Shown here piece after piece: positions 1 to 10,690 of a DNA stretch of 64,000 nucleotides (position 1 is its first letter; every line of letters begins with the position of its first letter). The DNA is from Mytilus trossulus (lineage: Eukaryota > Mollusca > Bivalvia > Mytilida > Mytilidae), in NCBI RefSeq assembly GCF_036588685.1, contig NC_086374.1, positions 92,312,059 to 92,376,058 on the forward strand, given 5' to 3'. Position numbers and translations under genes: made by a program. The notes under the pieces are model-generated. The model did no database searches. It worked only from the letters and a program-made list of their open reading frames with translations, and was not told the DNA's origin.

Positions 1-364
1 TTATAAAAGATAATTCAGTCAAATTTTCAATACTAAATCAACAACTGAAATGATTCCATATTTTGTTGAAACAACGTACGAACGGAAAACGGAATCGCAT
101 GTATAAAAATGCATTTTTTTCACTCGGACGTCTATGTTTTTTGATAGTCAAACGGTTGTCCCCCTAAATACAAAAATACATCTACAAGAACGTATGCTGA
201 AACTTCTTAAATCCACTAACGTTTTTCAAAAGTTTCAAGCTATGTATTGCATTAGAAAACATACATTGGTGTTTAAGAATGACAGACCAGGAGCCTGTTT
301 AACAAAATACTATGGCTTGATCTGGGCGGAGTCTCTGATCTGGGTCACAAAGATGGCCATACGC
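1..364 (+). other. Unassigned sequence with a weak 91-codon ORF
   Basis: An open frame runs from 134 to 409, but its last third enters a dispersed repeat. I recognise no domain. The predicted peptide is basic, with no signal peptide or clear membrane segment. It could be a remnant of a mobile element, and I would not annotate it as a gene without transcript support. Confidence 0.2.
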
Positions 365-690
365 GACGGCATGAAAGCAATTGCTTTAAAAACAAGAATG
401 TGTCCCTAGTACACGGATGCCCCTGGGCACTATCATTTACTATGTTCAGCGGACCGTGAAAATGGGGGATAATCTCTTACTTGGCATTAAAATTAGAAAG
501 ATCATATTAAATGGAACATGTATACTAAGTTTCAAGATGATTGGACCTTAGCTTCATTAAAAACTACCTCTACCAAAAACTTTAACCTGAACCTAACTGG
601 GACAGATAGACGAATGGACAAAAGAACGAACAGACGGATGCACAGACCAGAAAACATAATGCCCATAAATGGGGCATAAAAATAATATTT
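365..690 (+). repeat. Dispersed bivalve-type repeat ending in a 'cataatgcccataa'-like tail
   Basis: The stretch contains the phrases 'gtgtccctagtacacgg' and 'cagaccagaaaacataatgc', followed by 'ggggcataaaaa'. I recognise these from memory as a common mussel repeat module. 'acgaatggacaaaagaacga' and 'acagacggatgcacagac' form a degenerate short tandem near the end. No coding capacity is visible. Confidence 0.5.
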
Positions 691-1297
691 GAATAACTGT
701 AAAATACCTGTAATAAGTTATTTTGAATTTTGAAAGCACTTAAAATAAATTAAAACAGTGATCAATATTCCATATAAAATACACTATGAATATACTACAT
801 GTACTAAGTAGCATAATGTAGGATAACTCGAGACAACTTTAATTTTTTAAATATATAATCTCTAATTCAACAGATTTTTCTCTCTCTCATAAAGTATATA
901 CATGTACTATAAACATCACCATGATTTATCTGCTACTCATGTGATCTTTTATATTGATACTGTTTATCTATTACATGTATTTCCATTTTATGAAAAATAA
1001 TATGTAAATAAATATGCACAAATTAAAGTTTTCACACATATAGGACTAAAACATTTTAATTGGCTTGACTGACTATGTAAAGTTACTAAATTTAAGTCAA
1101 AATAGAATCTTAAAGAACTAAATACACAAAACATTATAGTTTTCTTTTCAACACTTGGGAAATTGACATCTCTGAAATCTTTACAGAATTAGAAAAATGA
1201 TGCAGCTTGTATTATTATTTTCAGACTGGAATAAAAGTAAAATGATATTATAACATGTAAAGCATGTTAAATATATATGAATACATATATAACATAC
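691..1297. other. AT-rich stretch, nothing recognised
   Basis: Only low-complexity A/T sequence is visible, including a weak pyrimidine tract followed by 'ttttcag' near 1224. No open frame or repeat signature can be supported. Confidence 0.4.
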
Positions 1298-1317
1298 CGG
1301 TATATATATATATATAT
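1298..1317. repeat. (TA)n microsatellite
   Basis: A short TA dinucleotide run lies directly 5' of the LINE remnant that begins near 1320. It may be the target into which a 5'-truncated copy inserted. Confidence 0.7.
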
Positions 1318-1319
1318 GG

Positions 1320-2402
1320 ACTGGACCTCGACCAAGACTAAACTAAGAAAATTGTGTGTACGCTTACTATGTAAACTTTATAGACTTGATGAGAATCGTC
1401 TCCTAAGTAAGATTTGGAGATGGTCATCCAGAAGAAGAAAAGGTTGGACTTTGAGGTGAATAAAATTGTGGACAAGGTGGATAGTAATATTGTTGTACAG
1501 GACATTGGCGTTTCTGTGAACAATGCAATGGAAGTGGTCCATGAAAAACTCATCAACTTGGCCAATGTAGAATGGCTAAATGAACTTTTATATGATAAAG
1601 GGAACCAAGTTAATGGAAACAAACTTCGTACCTATCGACTTTATAAGGACAATGTTAATGTTGAAACATTATACCAGAATAAACATTCCAAAATATCAGA
1701 GACGATGCATGGCAGTGTTTCGCGCTGGCTCGTTGCCGCTAGCCCTGGAGACCGGGCGTTACTCCAGGCCGCCTACTCCGCTAGACTTTGTAGATACTGT
1801 GAACTAGATGAAATAGAAACAGAAAAAAAATTTCTAATGACATGTCCATTATATTCAGATTTGAGATATGACTTTTTACTTGAATGCGTTGAATATATTG
1901 AAAATTTTAACAGTATGAATTTAAATGATCAATATGTTAATAGCATGAACTGCGAAGAAATACAGCAATATTTTTGTAAGAGTTTGCATAAATTCTTTTT
2001 ACATCGAAAACTTTTCACTTTTAACTAGTGTTAAAACAAGATTAAGGTTAACCTGATTTTTTTCTTCTTTAATTTTAAGTTATAACTTTATACTGAAGTA
2101 TTTTTATTTAATGGATTGCAATTTTATTAACTGTGATAGATCTAGTAACATTATTTTACTTTATTTTTATTCATTACTTTTTAATCGCCAAGTTTATTTT
2201 GTTTTTACTTAACAGATAACGTATTTGTAAATTAGTGTCAATACAGATTTTTATAAGAATTTAGTGTAAATATAGAGTTTTAAAAGTGTCTCATAAGTCA
2301 ATTTTATGGGTGGGTATTGATTGAATGTTTTATGTGATGATATGTATATTGTGTACTTCATTATGGCAATCAATATGTGACACTATAAATTTTTTTTTTT
2401 AT
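1320..2402 (+). pseudogene. LINE ORF2 C-terminal remnant with several frameshifts
   Basis: This is the 3' end of a non-LTR retrotransposon. An open frame (1414-2028) encodes KLRTYRLYK and then LCRYCELDEIETEKKFLMTC followed by PLYSDLRY. The latter is the C-terminal cysteine/histidine-like motif also seen in the long LINE ORF at 53135-56368. The conserved FRAGSLPLALETGRY motif is present but lies one frame over (about 1716-1770), so two indels roughly cancel. The upstream match (DENRLLSKIWRWSS, about 1386-1430) is in that same other frame, giving a third shift. The RT and endonuclease domains are absent. The AT-rich 3' region runs to a T run near 2390-2402. It is a dead fragment of the same lineage as the 53-kb LINE. 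Confidence 0.8.
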
Positions 2403-2924
2403 CTTATCTATATATCAAACAGGTACATATCATAAATTGAAGTGTAATGTATCATAATTATAGTATCCTTCGTAAGAATCATTGTTAGCTATCATTCAAA
2501 TAATTGATATAATTTTTTATTTTTAAAGAACTACAGTCTACTACATGTTTTACATCATTATTTTTTTACTGTAAAACAATTCCTTTACCAATTACCAATT
2601 TGATTCTGTAACTACACACTTTTTAAACAAATAACTTCCCTTGGTCAATCGTAATCTGATATTTGACCACTCAGCTTAAGTTGAAAGTGATATATTAGCG
2701 TTTTAACAAATTTTTATTGAAAAATAACTTGCTATCAAAAGTGTTTAGCTTAACACAAAGTAAAATGTTTTCAAATGATTCGAAAAACTTAATGGTTACT
2801 CACAAAATGCACAGATATGTTTGCTTTTTCTACTAGATCTCCATTGTCATTAAACATTAATATCCTCCTAAGGGAGGCAACCAAAAAAGTAGTCTCTCCT
2901 TACAGGAATTGGAAAACAGACTAA
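2403..2924. other. AT-rich stretch with a small 'cctcctaagggagg' palindrome
   Basis: Nothing coding is visible. A short hairpin-forming sequence sits near 2862-2875, just upstream of the degenerate repeat. Confidence 0.35.
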
Positions 2925-3615
2925 TGGTTCATGGTCTTGTTTCTTTGTGGTATAAGAGTCTATGAAGTGTTATTTACAGATTTATAGGTCCATGGTCTCA
3001 TGTGTAATATGTATTAATGAGACCATAGCATGTTATTTACTGTCTATTTGGTCCTTAGTCTCATGTTTCTTTGTGGTTTAAAAGTCCAAGATATGTTTAG
3101 GTCCATGGTCTCACGTGTAATATGCATTAATGAGACCATGTCATGCCATTTACAGTTTTGTTTGGTCCAGGATCTTATGTTTATATGTGGTTTAAATGAT
3201 ATGCTTATGACAGATATATAGCATGTACATGAATAGGTCCTTGGTCTCATGTGTAATATGCATAAAATGAGACCATGGCATGTTTTTGAGTCTAATTGAT
3301 CCAGGGTCTATCTTTATTGTGGTATAAGAGTCCATGATGTGTTAATAACATGAATTATGTCTACGGTCTCATGTGTTAATAGATGTGTTAATTATAAGTC
3401 CATGGTCTCATGGGTTATATGTATAAAAGAGATCATGGGGTGTCTAATTGATCCATGGTCTTCTGTTTCATTGTAGTTTGAGCCCATGATGTGTTGATAA
3501 TAGCTACATAGGTCTTCTGTTTTATTATGGTCCATGATGTGTTAATAACATACATTGTATGTATAGGGCCTTGGTGACATGTGTAATGTGTATAAAAGAA
3601 ACCATGACATGACAA
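2925..3615. repeat. Degenerate 115-170 bp tandem repeat with internal inverted GGTCTCAT/ATGAGACC
   Basis: About five imperfect units are anchored by 'ggtccatggtctcatgtg'-like sequence at about 2987, 3100, 3236, 3397 and 3566. Most units pair 'catggtctca' with 'tgagaccatg' about 20 bases later, so each can fold into a hairpin. The segments 'tttctttgtggtataagagt' and 'catgatgtgttaataacat' recur between hairpins. Open frames in this stretch on both strands are by-products of the repeat. Confidence 0.75.
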
Positions 3616-5385
3616 TTCATTGATGACTAAGTTTGTATCCGTATGTAATTACCTTACTAGGAAATAGGTTTCTCAGAATTTAATTATAAATTAAAGTGTA
3701 ACAATGCAGCCAAGAATTTTATTTAATTTATATAAATTGGCAAGTATTCTGTATTTAATTTTAATGGATATACATAAATTTTAACATATATAAAATATAT
3801 ATATCTCGTTCATTAATGTATCATATACATATCATACATGAAAATAGGGCGAACAAATGGACTATCACATGCTTTTATTTTGACTAAGTTACGCTATCAG
3901 CATCCCCCTTTTTAAGAAGTACAAAATAAGAAGTAAAACAGTAATTATTAGTTCATCACAAATAACTCCAGTACTGCTGTATTGTAACAAAAATATAGAA
4001 TTACTTTAAAAGTTAAAAAGTAATAAAAACTTTTAATATTTTCTGTAAAGAAATATCGTATCGTAATTCGGAATTTACAATCAAATTGAAACATCTGCGT
4101 TTCCGGTTTCTATTCAGACTCGCAAGATGCATGTTGCATAGCATGGATTTGCTAGATAAAGTCATTAAAAACCTATTCATTTGACAATGTTTGCTTAACA
4201 AATCTTTTAAACCTTTTACATAACCTGGCCTTTTTACCTGTACTTCTCGTTTTGTCGTTGCTGCAAACCAGCCATACCGGTAATGGGTTCATGACTTCTG
4301 AATTTGACAGTGTTCGTGAAAAATAAGCTCCACATGATTTTTAACAATAACCAAAAATAGCAAGAAAACTACATGGAGACCTTCATGATAGATATTGGTC
4401 ATTCTCGACTAAGGTAAAGTGAGGGGCATGAGGGCTTGGCATTTGAAGGGTTACAAACGGCAATTATTGAAAATATATATACATGTACTTCTATATCTAG
4501 TATTTATAATGAAAATTCAAATAAATATAATTTAAATAAGCAATGAATTAGCATGTTCACCTATCCTTATGTGGAGGGATGAAATAATTTCGATCGCGCT
4601 ACACTGTACGGCGTAGATACGGTTTATGATTGTGAAAGTTCCTCCATCGTTCAATTTTCATCCATGGACATTGATGGAGATCCCTGTATCAGGGCGAAGA
4701 AACTCAGTGTGAATGTACCTAGGGCGAACATGTAATCAGGGCGAACAATCCCGATACCTGGTTGGATACCCCTCCCCCATAATATTTCATTAAATTTAGT
4801 TCCACATAGTCTGTACTCAGAGTATTTTTTGGCATGTAAATAAAGCCATGTTTGTCCGTTTGTTATGATGAACCTTAAATTTGAAGACATTTGAAGGAGT
4901 ATAATGACATCATGTTAGTCACCTAATTTCTAAGATATTATTAGTGAAACAGATAATGACAAGAATATTCTTTCGGTAGCCATCAAAATGATTTGACGAT
5001 TTTCGACCAGGACGACAGGAGTCGGTCCACCGGAGGCTGGATCCTTCGATGCACCGCAACTTCATTTAATTTCAAGTGTTATTTGACAAAAAAGAGTGTG
5101 TTTTACATGAATGTGTAAAGAGAAGTATTACCAATACCAGACAGATAGGTTGTATTACATGCATTAACCTACAAAATAGTTTTTGTTGTTCTCTGTTACC
5201 GCCATCGGGTCGCCATAGTACACTTTCTATGCCTTCACATAGGAGATCAATGCTTCATACAGAGGCTTCTCGTCATACATTTATAAGACACACCCCCAAC
5301 GAATCAAACCAACGCTTATAAAGTAGATAATAATCTGATTGGTTCCAACGTTTTGGAACATGAACACCCTCACGTATAGAGCTCG
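3616..5385. other. Mostly unassigned; scattered 'agggcgaac' motifs
   Basis: The motif 'agggcgaa' occurs near 3846, 4691, 4721 and 4738. Open frames at 4651-4890 (minus) and 5076-5321 (plus) show no recognisable domain. I see no splice-bounded exon I could defend. Confidence 0.3.
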
Positions 5386-5736
5386 TTAATAAATAAAAAA
5401 AACATCCTGGGAAATGTATTGATCATTCAAATCAACCTTATTCTTTAAAATCATTTCATTGATGTTGTTCGATATTATAATATAGCTTTTATCAGTACTA
5501 ACATCATTTTGTAGTAAACAGGATGAAACTAATTTTCCATTGCAGTCACTTAAAGTACAATAAGGTCGATACGTTCGATGTTTTCTCATTTGCTGAAGCA
5601 TATGATTTTCTGTGTAGTGTTTTGTCCGCATTTTTCGATGTTGTAATTTTAATTTCTGTTTATCAAACTTTACTATTACACATATGATTAAATTGATAAT
5701 GAGTAGCTTGTGCATTGAATATGAACAAGTTCGCAT
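5386..5736 (-). CDS. Hypothetical 116-aa ORF with an N-terminal hydrophobic segment
   Basis: This is an ATG-initiated frame with fairly even codon use. Residues 9-24 (HKLLIINLIICVIVKF) could be a signal anchor, followed by a basic region and two paired cysteines (PYCTLSDCNGKLVSSC). I do not recognise a family. It could be a single-exon gene fragment, an exon whose frame runs into an intron, or chance. There is no matching paralogue in the window and no clear promoter or polyadenylation signal. Confidence 0.3.
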   Translation of the reverse strand: MRTCSYSMHKLLIINLIICVIVKFDKQKLKLQHRKMRTKHYTENHMLQQMRKHRTYRPYCTLSDCNGKLVSSCLLQNDVSTDKSYIIISNNINEMILKNKVDLNDQYISQDVFFIY

Positions 5737-5827
5737 TCGTTAACAGGATAAATTTTGTTATAATAATATTGTTATCTGCAACATCCTAAACCCTCTGTCT
5801 GTGCAAACTAGTGTGCAAACCGTTTAC

Positions 5828-5862
5828 GTCTGTTTGGCATTGCGGTACTCTGCAGCCGCCAT
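5828..5862 (-). CDS. Possible first coding exon (MAAAEYRNAKQ-)
   Basis: On the minus strand an ATG in good context (GGACATGG) opens eleven codons followed by a GTAAAC donor-like site, giving a phase-2 exon end. The surrounding 5800-5870 stretch is less AT-rich than its neighbours. No downstream exon joins it convincingly. The opposite strand also has a strong-context ATG (GCCGCCATGT), but that frame closes after eleven codons. Low confidence. Confidence 0.22.
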
Positions 5863-5869
5863 GTCCAGT

Positions 5870-7389
5870 GGAAATAAGACACACTATCGAATATAAATTT
5901 ATGCAAATAGTTTTGAAGTTAGAGTACTAATAAATGGATATTATTTGATAACACACAGTATAAAAATAATCTTTCATAATCTGGTATCAGTATCTATATC
6001 AAAAGTTAGACCGAAACAGTCATTGTTTTACACATTTTGTATAAGTCATTGTTTAGTCATCGTATACCATTGTCAAACAATTTGATAAGTGATAATTGTA
6101 TTATGTTTTTGGTATTTTGTTATCGTTGACATTTTTATTAAGTTTCACATCTTTATCGCCTTGAATCCTTAATGTAATAGAACTAAATTATTATCATAAT
6201 AAGTATCTCCTAAGAGTAACTTTTTAGATAACATAGTGAAGGTGAAGATAAACAACAATTGTTTCTAATGGTGGCTCTCGAATACAGATACAATGAACAT
6301 GATTATTTCAACACACTGTTCCTAGTTATAATTTAAGGTAGATTGAGTGTCCAAATTATAATCCATAGAATTTTTTAATTTTAATAATTTGCCAAAATGT
6401 AGTTTATATCATGCTTTTAAAAAATGATAAAATAAAAAGAATGGGTCTTGGGGCTTATTGTCATGCTACAGGTTGTACAAAATGAACAGATTATGTAAAG
6501 ATTATGCATGGAAAACCCAATTTCTGCCATAAAACGAAAACTGAACAATAGAATTTTTAGATAAATATGAGTAGATAGCTTCAATAGTATGTTTTCAGAT
6601 AAGAAAAAGAAAAAATGAGGTCACCGGACTCGTTTTTTTGCTACATAATAGAATAGTGAACTTCCTAACACATTCGATTGTAAAAGTACCTTTATCTGAA
6701 TTATCTGCCCTTACATTTGAGTTGCCTCCCCTTATGTGGCAAAGTTTGAAAAATTGAATAAAACAAAATTTTCTTTTTTTTGGTAAAATACAACCATAAA
6801 TATGATAAAATATCTCATTTTCTGCATTGAAATGAAAATTTTTACACCATATAACTCTCAAAATTTGCAAATTCTATCAAATATATAGACCGATGTTTTC
6901 TAGTATTTTTTGAAATCCATGATTGAGGAAGACACCCTATCTACCCTAATAAAACTTTATATGCGATGAAATTATTCGTCTTCATTTCATACCTTTGACG
7001 ATTGATTAAATCAATGAATTAGCTGATACATAATTAATGTCATTAATCTTAAATTCAGGCAGCAATACTTTACAGATGTTAAAATCTCATAAATAAATAA
7101 AAATGACAAACCAAATTAAAAAAAAAAAGGAATCACATAAACTGAACAAACGTGATAACGAATATGTCGACAATCATCTAACTCGGATTTATTTTAGCCT
7201 AGTGTGCATGCAATTAAACTAGTGGTATTAGGTTGGTATATAGAGAGAAAAAACATAGCACCTGAAAAAAGAAGGATGCAAATAGCAAGACAAGGACCTC
7301 TTCCGTCCACTTGAGCAAGCCGGATCTAGTAAAACATTCAGGTAACAGAAGCTTTAACCAACATGGCATACACCATTGGCAAAGAACGA
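5870..7389. other. AT-rich intergenic-like sequence, nothing recognised
   Basis: Several small open frames (for example 6595-6870 and 7214-7432, minus) show no domain signature and low-complexity composition. From about 7270 scattered phrases such as 'gagcaagcc' hint at a decayed repeat, repeated near 7608. Confidence 0.35.
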
Positions 7390-7580
7390 TCTGAAACGAA
7401 CAAGTAAAAATTAAGATGTGGCATGATGCCAATGAAATAACTGTCCATAAGAGACCAAAATGACACAGACATTAACAACTATAGGTCACCGTACGGCCTT
7501 CTACAATGAGAAAAACCCATACCGCATATTCAGCTATAAAAGTCCCCAATAAGACGTTCACATAATTATTATAAATGAAA
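7390..7580 (-). repeat. Family A repeat fragment
   Basis: It contains 'aactataggtcaccgtacgg', 'cataccgcatattcagctat' and 'gagaccaaaatgacacagac'. These match, in inverse orientation, the 3' region of the retroelement at 27281-28675. It is a truncated and diverged copy. Confidence 0.7.
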
Positions 7581-7698
7581 CGTATAATAAAAAATACCGA
7601 ACTCCATTTGAGCAAGCCAGATTAATTAAAACATGCAGGTAATCTATGACATATGTCATTTGCCTAGAATGATCTGGAATGAACAAGTTCACATAAAA

Positions 7699-8074
7699 TT
7701 AAGAGGGTGTCCATGGAAAAACCAGGCAGTGGATGGCACATGACATATTTTGTTTACAAAGTTTTTTCATCTATTTCATATCACAAATTCGTTCTTTCTC
7801 AAAGTTAGATTTTTTTTTATTAACTGCAACAAATAAACAGAAACAAATACATAGAAAGCACTGAAAATTTATTCAAAAAATTGTGTTGCATTGTTAGTGA
7901 ACTTTTAAATCATTTTCTGAGCCATCCACGTTTGATTCAAAAATATCTTTGACATACATATCCTTTGTATAAGATAAACATTGCATTGGAACCACAAATT
8001 TAGTGGGGAAAAAAATTATGTTGAGCCAACCATATCATAGGATTTGCCTGATATTTACCTGGACAGCCTCTTAA
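7699..8074. mobile_element. MITE with TTAA target duplication
   Basis: The terminal sequences GAGGGTGTCCATGG (from 7703) and, reversed, GAGGCTGTCCAGG (ending at 8070) form imperfect inverted repeats that extend to a shared CAGGCA. TTAA flanks both ends (7699-7702 and 8071-8074). The 368-bp body is non-coding. A TTAA duplication is typical of piggyBac-type elements, so a piggyBac-mobilised MITE is my inference. Confidence 0.65.
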
Positions 8075-8740
8075 TGAAAAATTTAATAAAAAAAAAAATG
8101 TATACGTACTCTAAGATAAATTTAAAAAGAGGCATGTTCATAAAAACTGACAAAATTGAAATTGGACTTTAGCAGCTAGATGAACTAATTGAAAACACCT
8201 GTCATATTTTTCTGACATGGTACCGGGATTTTCTGAGGAAAATTGTTTGGAAAACCTTGTTTTACAGCTAGCTAAACCACCTACTTGTATGACAGTTGTT
8301 TTAAATAGTTATGCTTAATTGACAAAACTGGGTAAGTAACCAAGAAAGAAACGAACTCGAGTTACATGACAATGTCTTTGGTGTAACGGTAGAGATAACA
8401 TCTTTAATGCTAACTAATCCGAGGAACTTAACTATCAATAGCATAATGAATTGTTTTAAAAGCTGTTGAATATTGCTGAAATTAAAATTTTATTCATTGT
8501 CAATATTTTCAGGTTCTGTTTCTGACTTTAATAAAGGAGTAGGTCTGGTAATGACCGATTTTGGCCTTAAATTTCAGATTCATCTGACGACAGATTTTTA
8601 AACACTTAAGTGTCTATTTCATTTGAATCATCTACACAACCAATAATTTACCTATACTTTTTTGGTACATTTCTACCCTCGTGCATATCAGTACTGTTAG
8701 GAAAGACTGAAAACTTATAATGTTATACTTTCAATGAAAT
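8075..8740. other. Unassigned, no gene seen
   Basis: AT-rich sequence. The phrase 'ataaaggagtaggtctgg' near 8532 looks like part of a dispersed repeat, but I cannot define its limits. Confidence 0.3.
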
Positions 8741-9015
8741 CAGTACTGATTTTGACAGTACTGTTTTAGTACTGATTTTGACAGTACTGTTTCAGTACTG
8801 ATTTTGTCAGTACTGTTTCAGTACTGATTTTGACAGTACTGTTTTAGTACTGATTTTGACAGTACTGTTTCAGTACTGATTTTGACAGTACTGTTTCAGT
8901 ACTGATTTTGACAGTACTGTGTCAGTACTGTTTCAGTACTGATTTTGACAGTACTGTTTCAGTACTGATTTTGACAGTACTATTTCGGTATTGTTATTTT
9001 CAGTACTGTTTCAGT
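8741..9015. repeat. 26-bp minisatellite built on CAGTACTG
   Basis: About ten units of the form 'cagtactgattttgacagta' plus 'ctgttt' run head to tail. CAGTACTG is its own reverse complement and occurs twice per unit, so units can form hairpins or cruciforms. Variants include tttta/tttca and one short unit near 8915. The open frame 8908-9090 is an artefact of this array. Confidence 0.9.
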
Positions 9016-9451
9016 AGATTTAGTGTTGTTAATCTTTTTAACTTGAATGTGTATTGTTTCAAAAAATATTTGGAACTGAAAACTTTTTAACTCGGTAAGT
9101 ATAGTATGCTATATAATAATTTGTGGCATATTTTGTATCTTTTGTAGATATCTCTGATTAAGTGTTTATCTTTAGAGAAGTTTTAACAATGTGCATCTCA
9201 GTACAATTGGTATCCAAATATAGGTTTGATAATTCTGTGACAATATTATTATTATCCTTTTTTTAGCTGGTTACGTTTTTCTCTTAGACTATACTGAGAC
9301 TACTATATCACCCTGCTGTGCAGATTTTTTTTAGCGACGTGAACATGACCAAGGAAAATTATCAAGCTTACTCTCGTCTATCGAAATACTATTGAAGCGA
9401 AGGAGAAAACAACAGAAATGAAGCAAGATAAGCAGTTTATCGGATTTTACC

Positions 9452-9775
9452 CATTAGGAGCACCTGAATTCACTCCCGGTTTTTAATGGAGTTCGTGTTG
9501 TCTTTTATGTATTTTTCAAAGTGTTGTTGTAAATGCCCTTTTATTTTGTGATTCTTTGCTTACTTCTTGATTTTGGTTGTGACTGTCTTTCAGTGTTTAT
9601 AAAAATAATACGCATTAGGAGCACCTGAATTCACTCCCGGTTTTTAATGGAGTTCGTGTTGTTTTTATATATGTAATTGTCAATGTGTTGTTGTAAATGC
9701 CCTTTCGTTTTGTGATTCTTTGCTTACTTCTTGATTTTGATTGTGACTGTCTTTCAGTGTTTATAAAAAAAAAAT
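9452..9775. repeat. Tandem duplication, 160-bp unit, two copies
   Basis: 'cattaggagcacctgaattc' starts at 9452 and again at 9612, and both copies end in 'gactgtctttcagtgtttat' plus an A-rich run. The sequence is related, in reverse orientation, to the stretch at 27165-27245 ('atatcaggtgctccggaagg'), so it belongs to a dispersed family. Confidence 0.85.
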
Positions 9776-10284
9776 ACGCACTCGACATCAGGAAGATTCA
9801 CACTGTGGTTCGAGGCTGATATTTTACAGTATCAACTGTATAATAGCGCATAATTTATATATATATCAAACAAGATTAGAATCTTCAATACTGTTCATTT
9901 TTTGGTATTTTGCTATTGCTTAAAACATCATGTTGTAATTAATGCAGTTATATGTTGCTATGTTAGGCAATGCATTATAATCAACACAAAACAATCTCTC
10001 GATTACCTTATTTTTAATCATAACTGGAATTTCTTTTATTTATCATAACCATTTTTTAATATATAATAAAACATTCAATGTCATACCAACATGTGAAGTT
10101 TGTGGCAAAAATCTCTGTCATTTTTACGCCCCTTGGTTATTTTATGACCCTTTAAAGCTCATAAATAAAACAATCAAAGAAACAATTAATTTTGCATGTA
10201 TCATGTTTCATTGCTCTCCCCCTATGCCATCTTTTCTTTGGAATGCTTTGTTGAATGTCAGTTTCCTGGCTCTTTTCCTCAATT
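9776..10284. other. AT-rich stretch, nothing recognised
   Basis: No open frame, repeat signature or RNA gene can be supported here. Confidence 0.35.
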
Positions 10285-10551
10285 CAGTCCCGGATATGAT
10301 GTGTCTTTTAACATGTACAGTGGTAATTCAAGAGGACACTTTAGTTCTAATATGAGCTCATTATAAGCATCCACCTTTAATGTTTTGGTACTTGTACGAA
10401 ACTCAGGATTCAATGGTTCATGATTAAATGTTGTTGTTTTTTTCTGATGAGTGCCATATTGTCTAGATACATCATTTTGTTTATAGGTCTTCAATTTTCA
10501 CATCGAACATTCCCATGTCTGCTCCTGTCTCCATTGCTGTTAATCATTCTG
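10285..10551 (-). pseudogene. Coding-like remnant or terminal exon, unknown protein
   Basis: On the minus strand a strong acceptor-like tract (TTTTCTTTCCTCAG) ends at 10552. One frame then reads METGADMGMFDVKIEDL and stops. The adjoining frame reads KTYKQNDVSRQYG onward through LNPEFRTSTKTLKVDAYNEL to YMLKDTSYPGLN and a stop at about 10282. Composition looks like real protein, but a frameshift separates the two parts. I do not recognise the family. It could be a decayed exon or retrocopy. Confidence 0.35.
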
Positions 10552-10589
10552 AGGAAAGAAAATGTAATGAATTTATAAATAATAAAATT

Positions 10590-10690
10590 GAGAATGGATA
10601 TGGGGAATGTGTCAAAGAGACAACAACCCGACCAAATAAAAAACAACAGCAGAAGGTCACCAACAGGTCTAGGCTACAATAAATTATCTT
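10590..10690 (+). repeat. Family B repeat, 5' fragment
   Basis: The phrases 'tggggaatgtgtcaaagaga' and 'caacaacccgaccaaataaa' match the longer copies at 25765-26515 and 41865-42780. The copy is cut short after about 100 bases. Confidence 0.75.

Noticed and set aside
2925-3615. CRISPR-like array
   Set aside because: Units are long, irregular and diverged throughout, with no constant repeat and unique-spacer pattern, and the context is animal genomic DNA.
8908-9090. 60-codon open frame
   Set aside because: It is read entirely from the CAGTACTG minisatellite and its flank.
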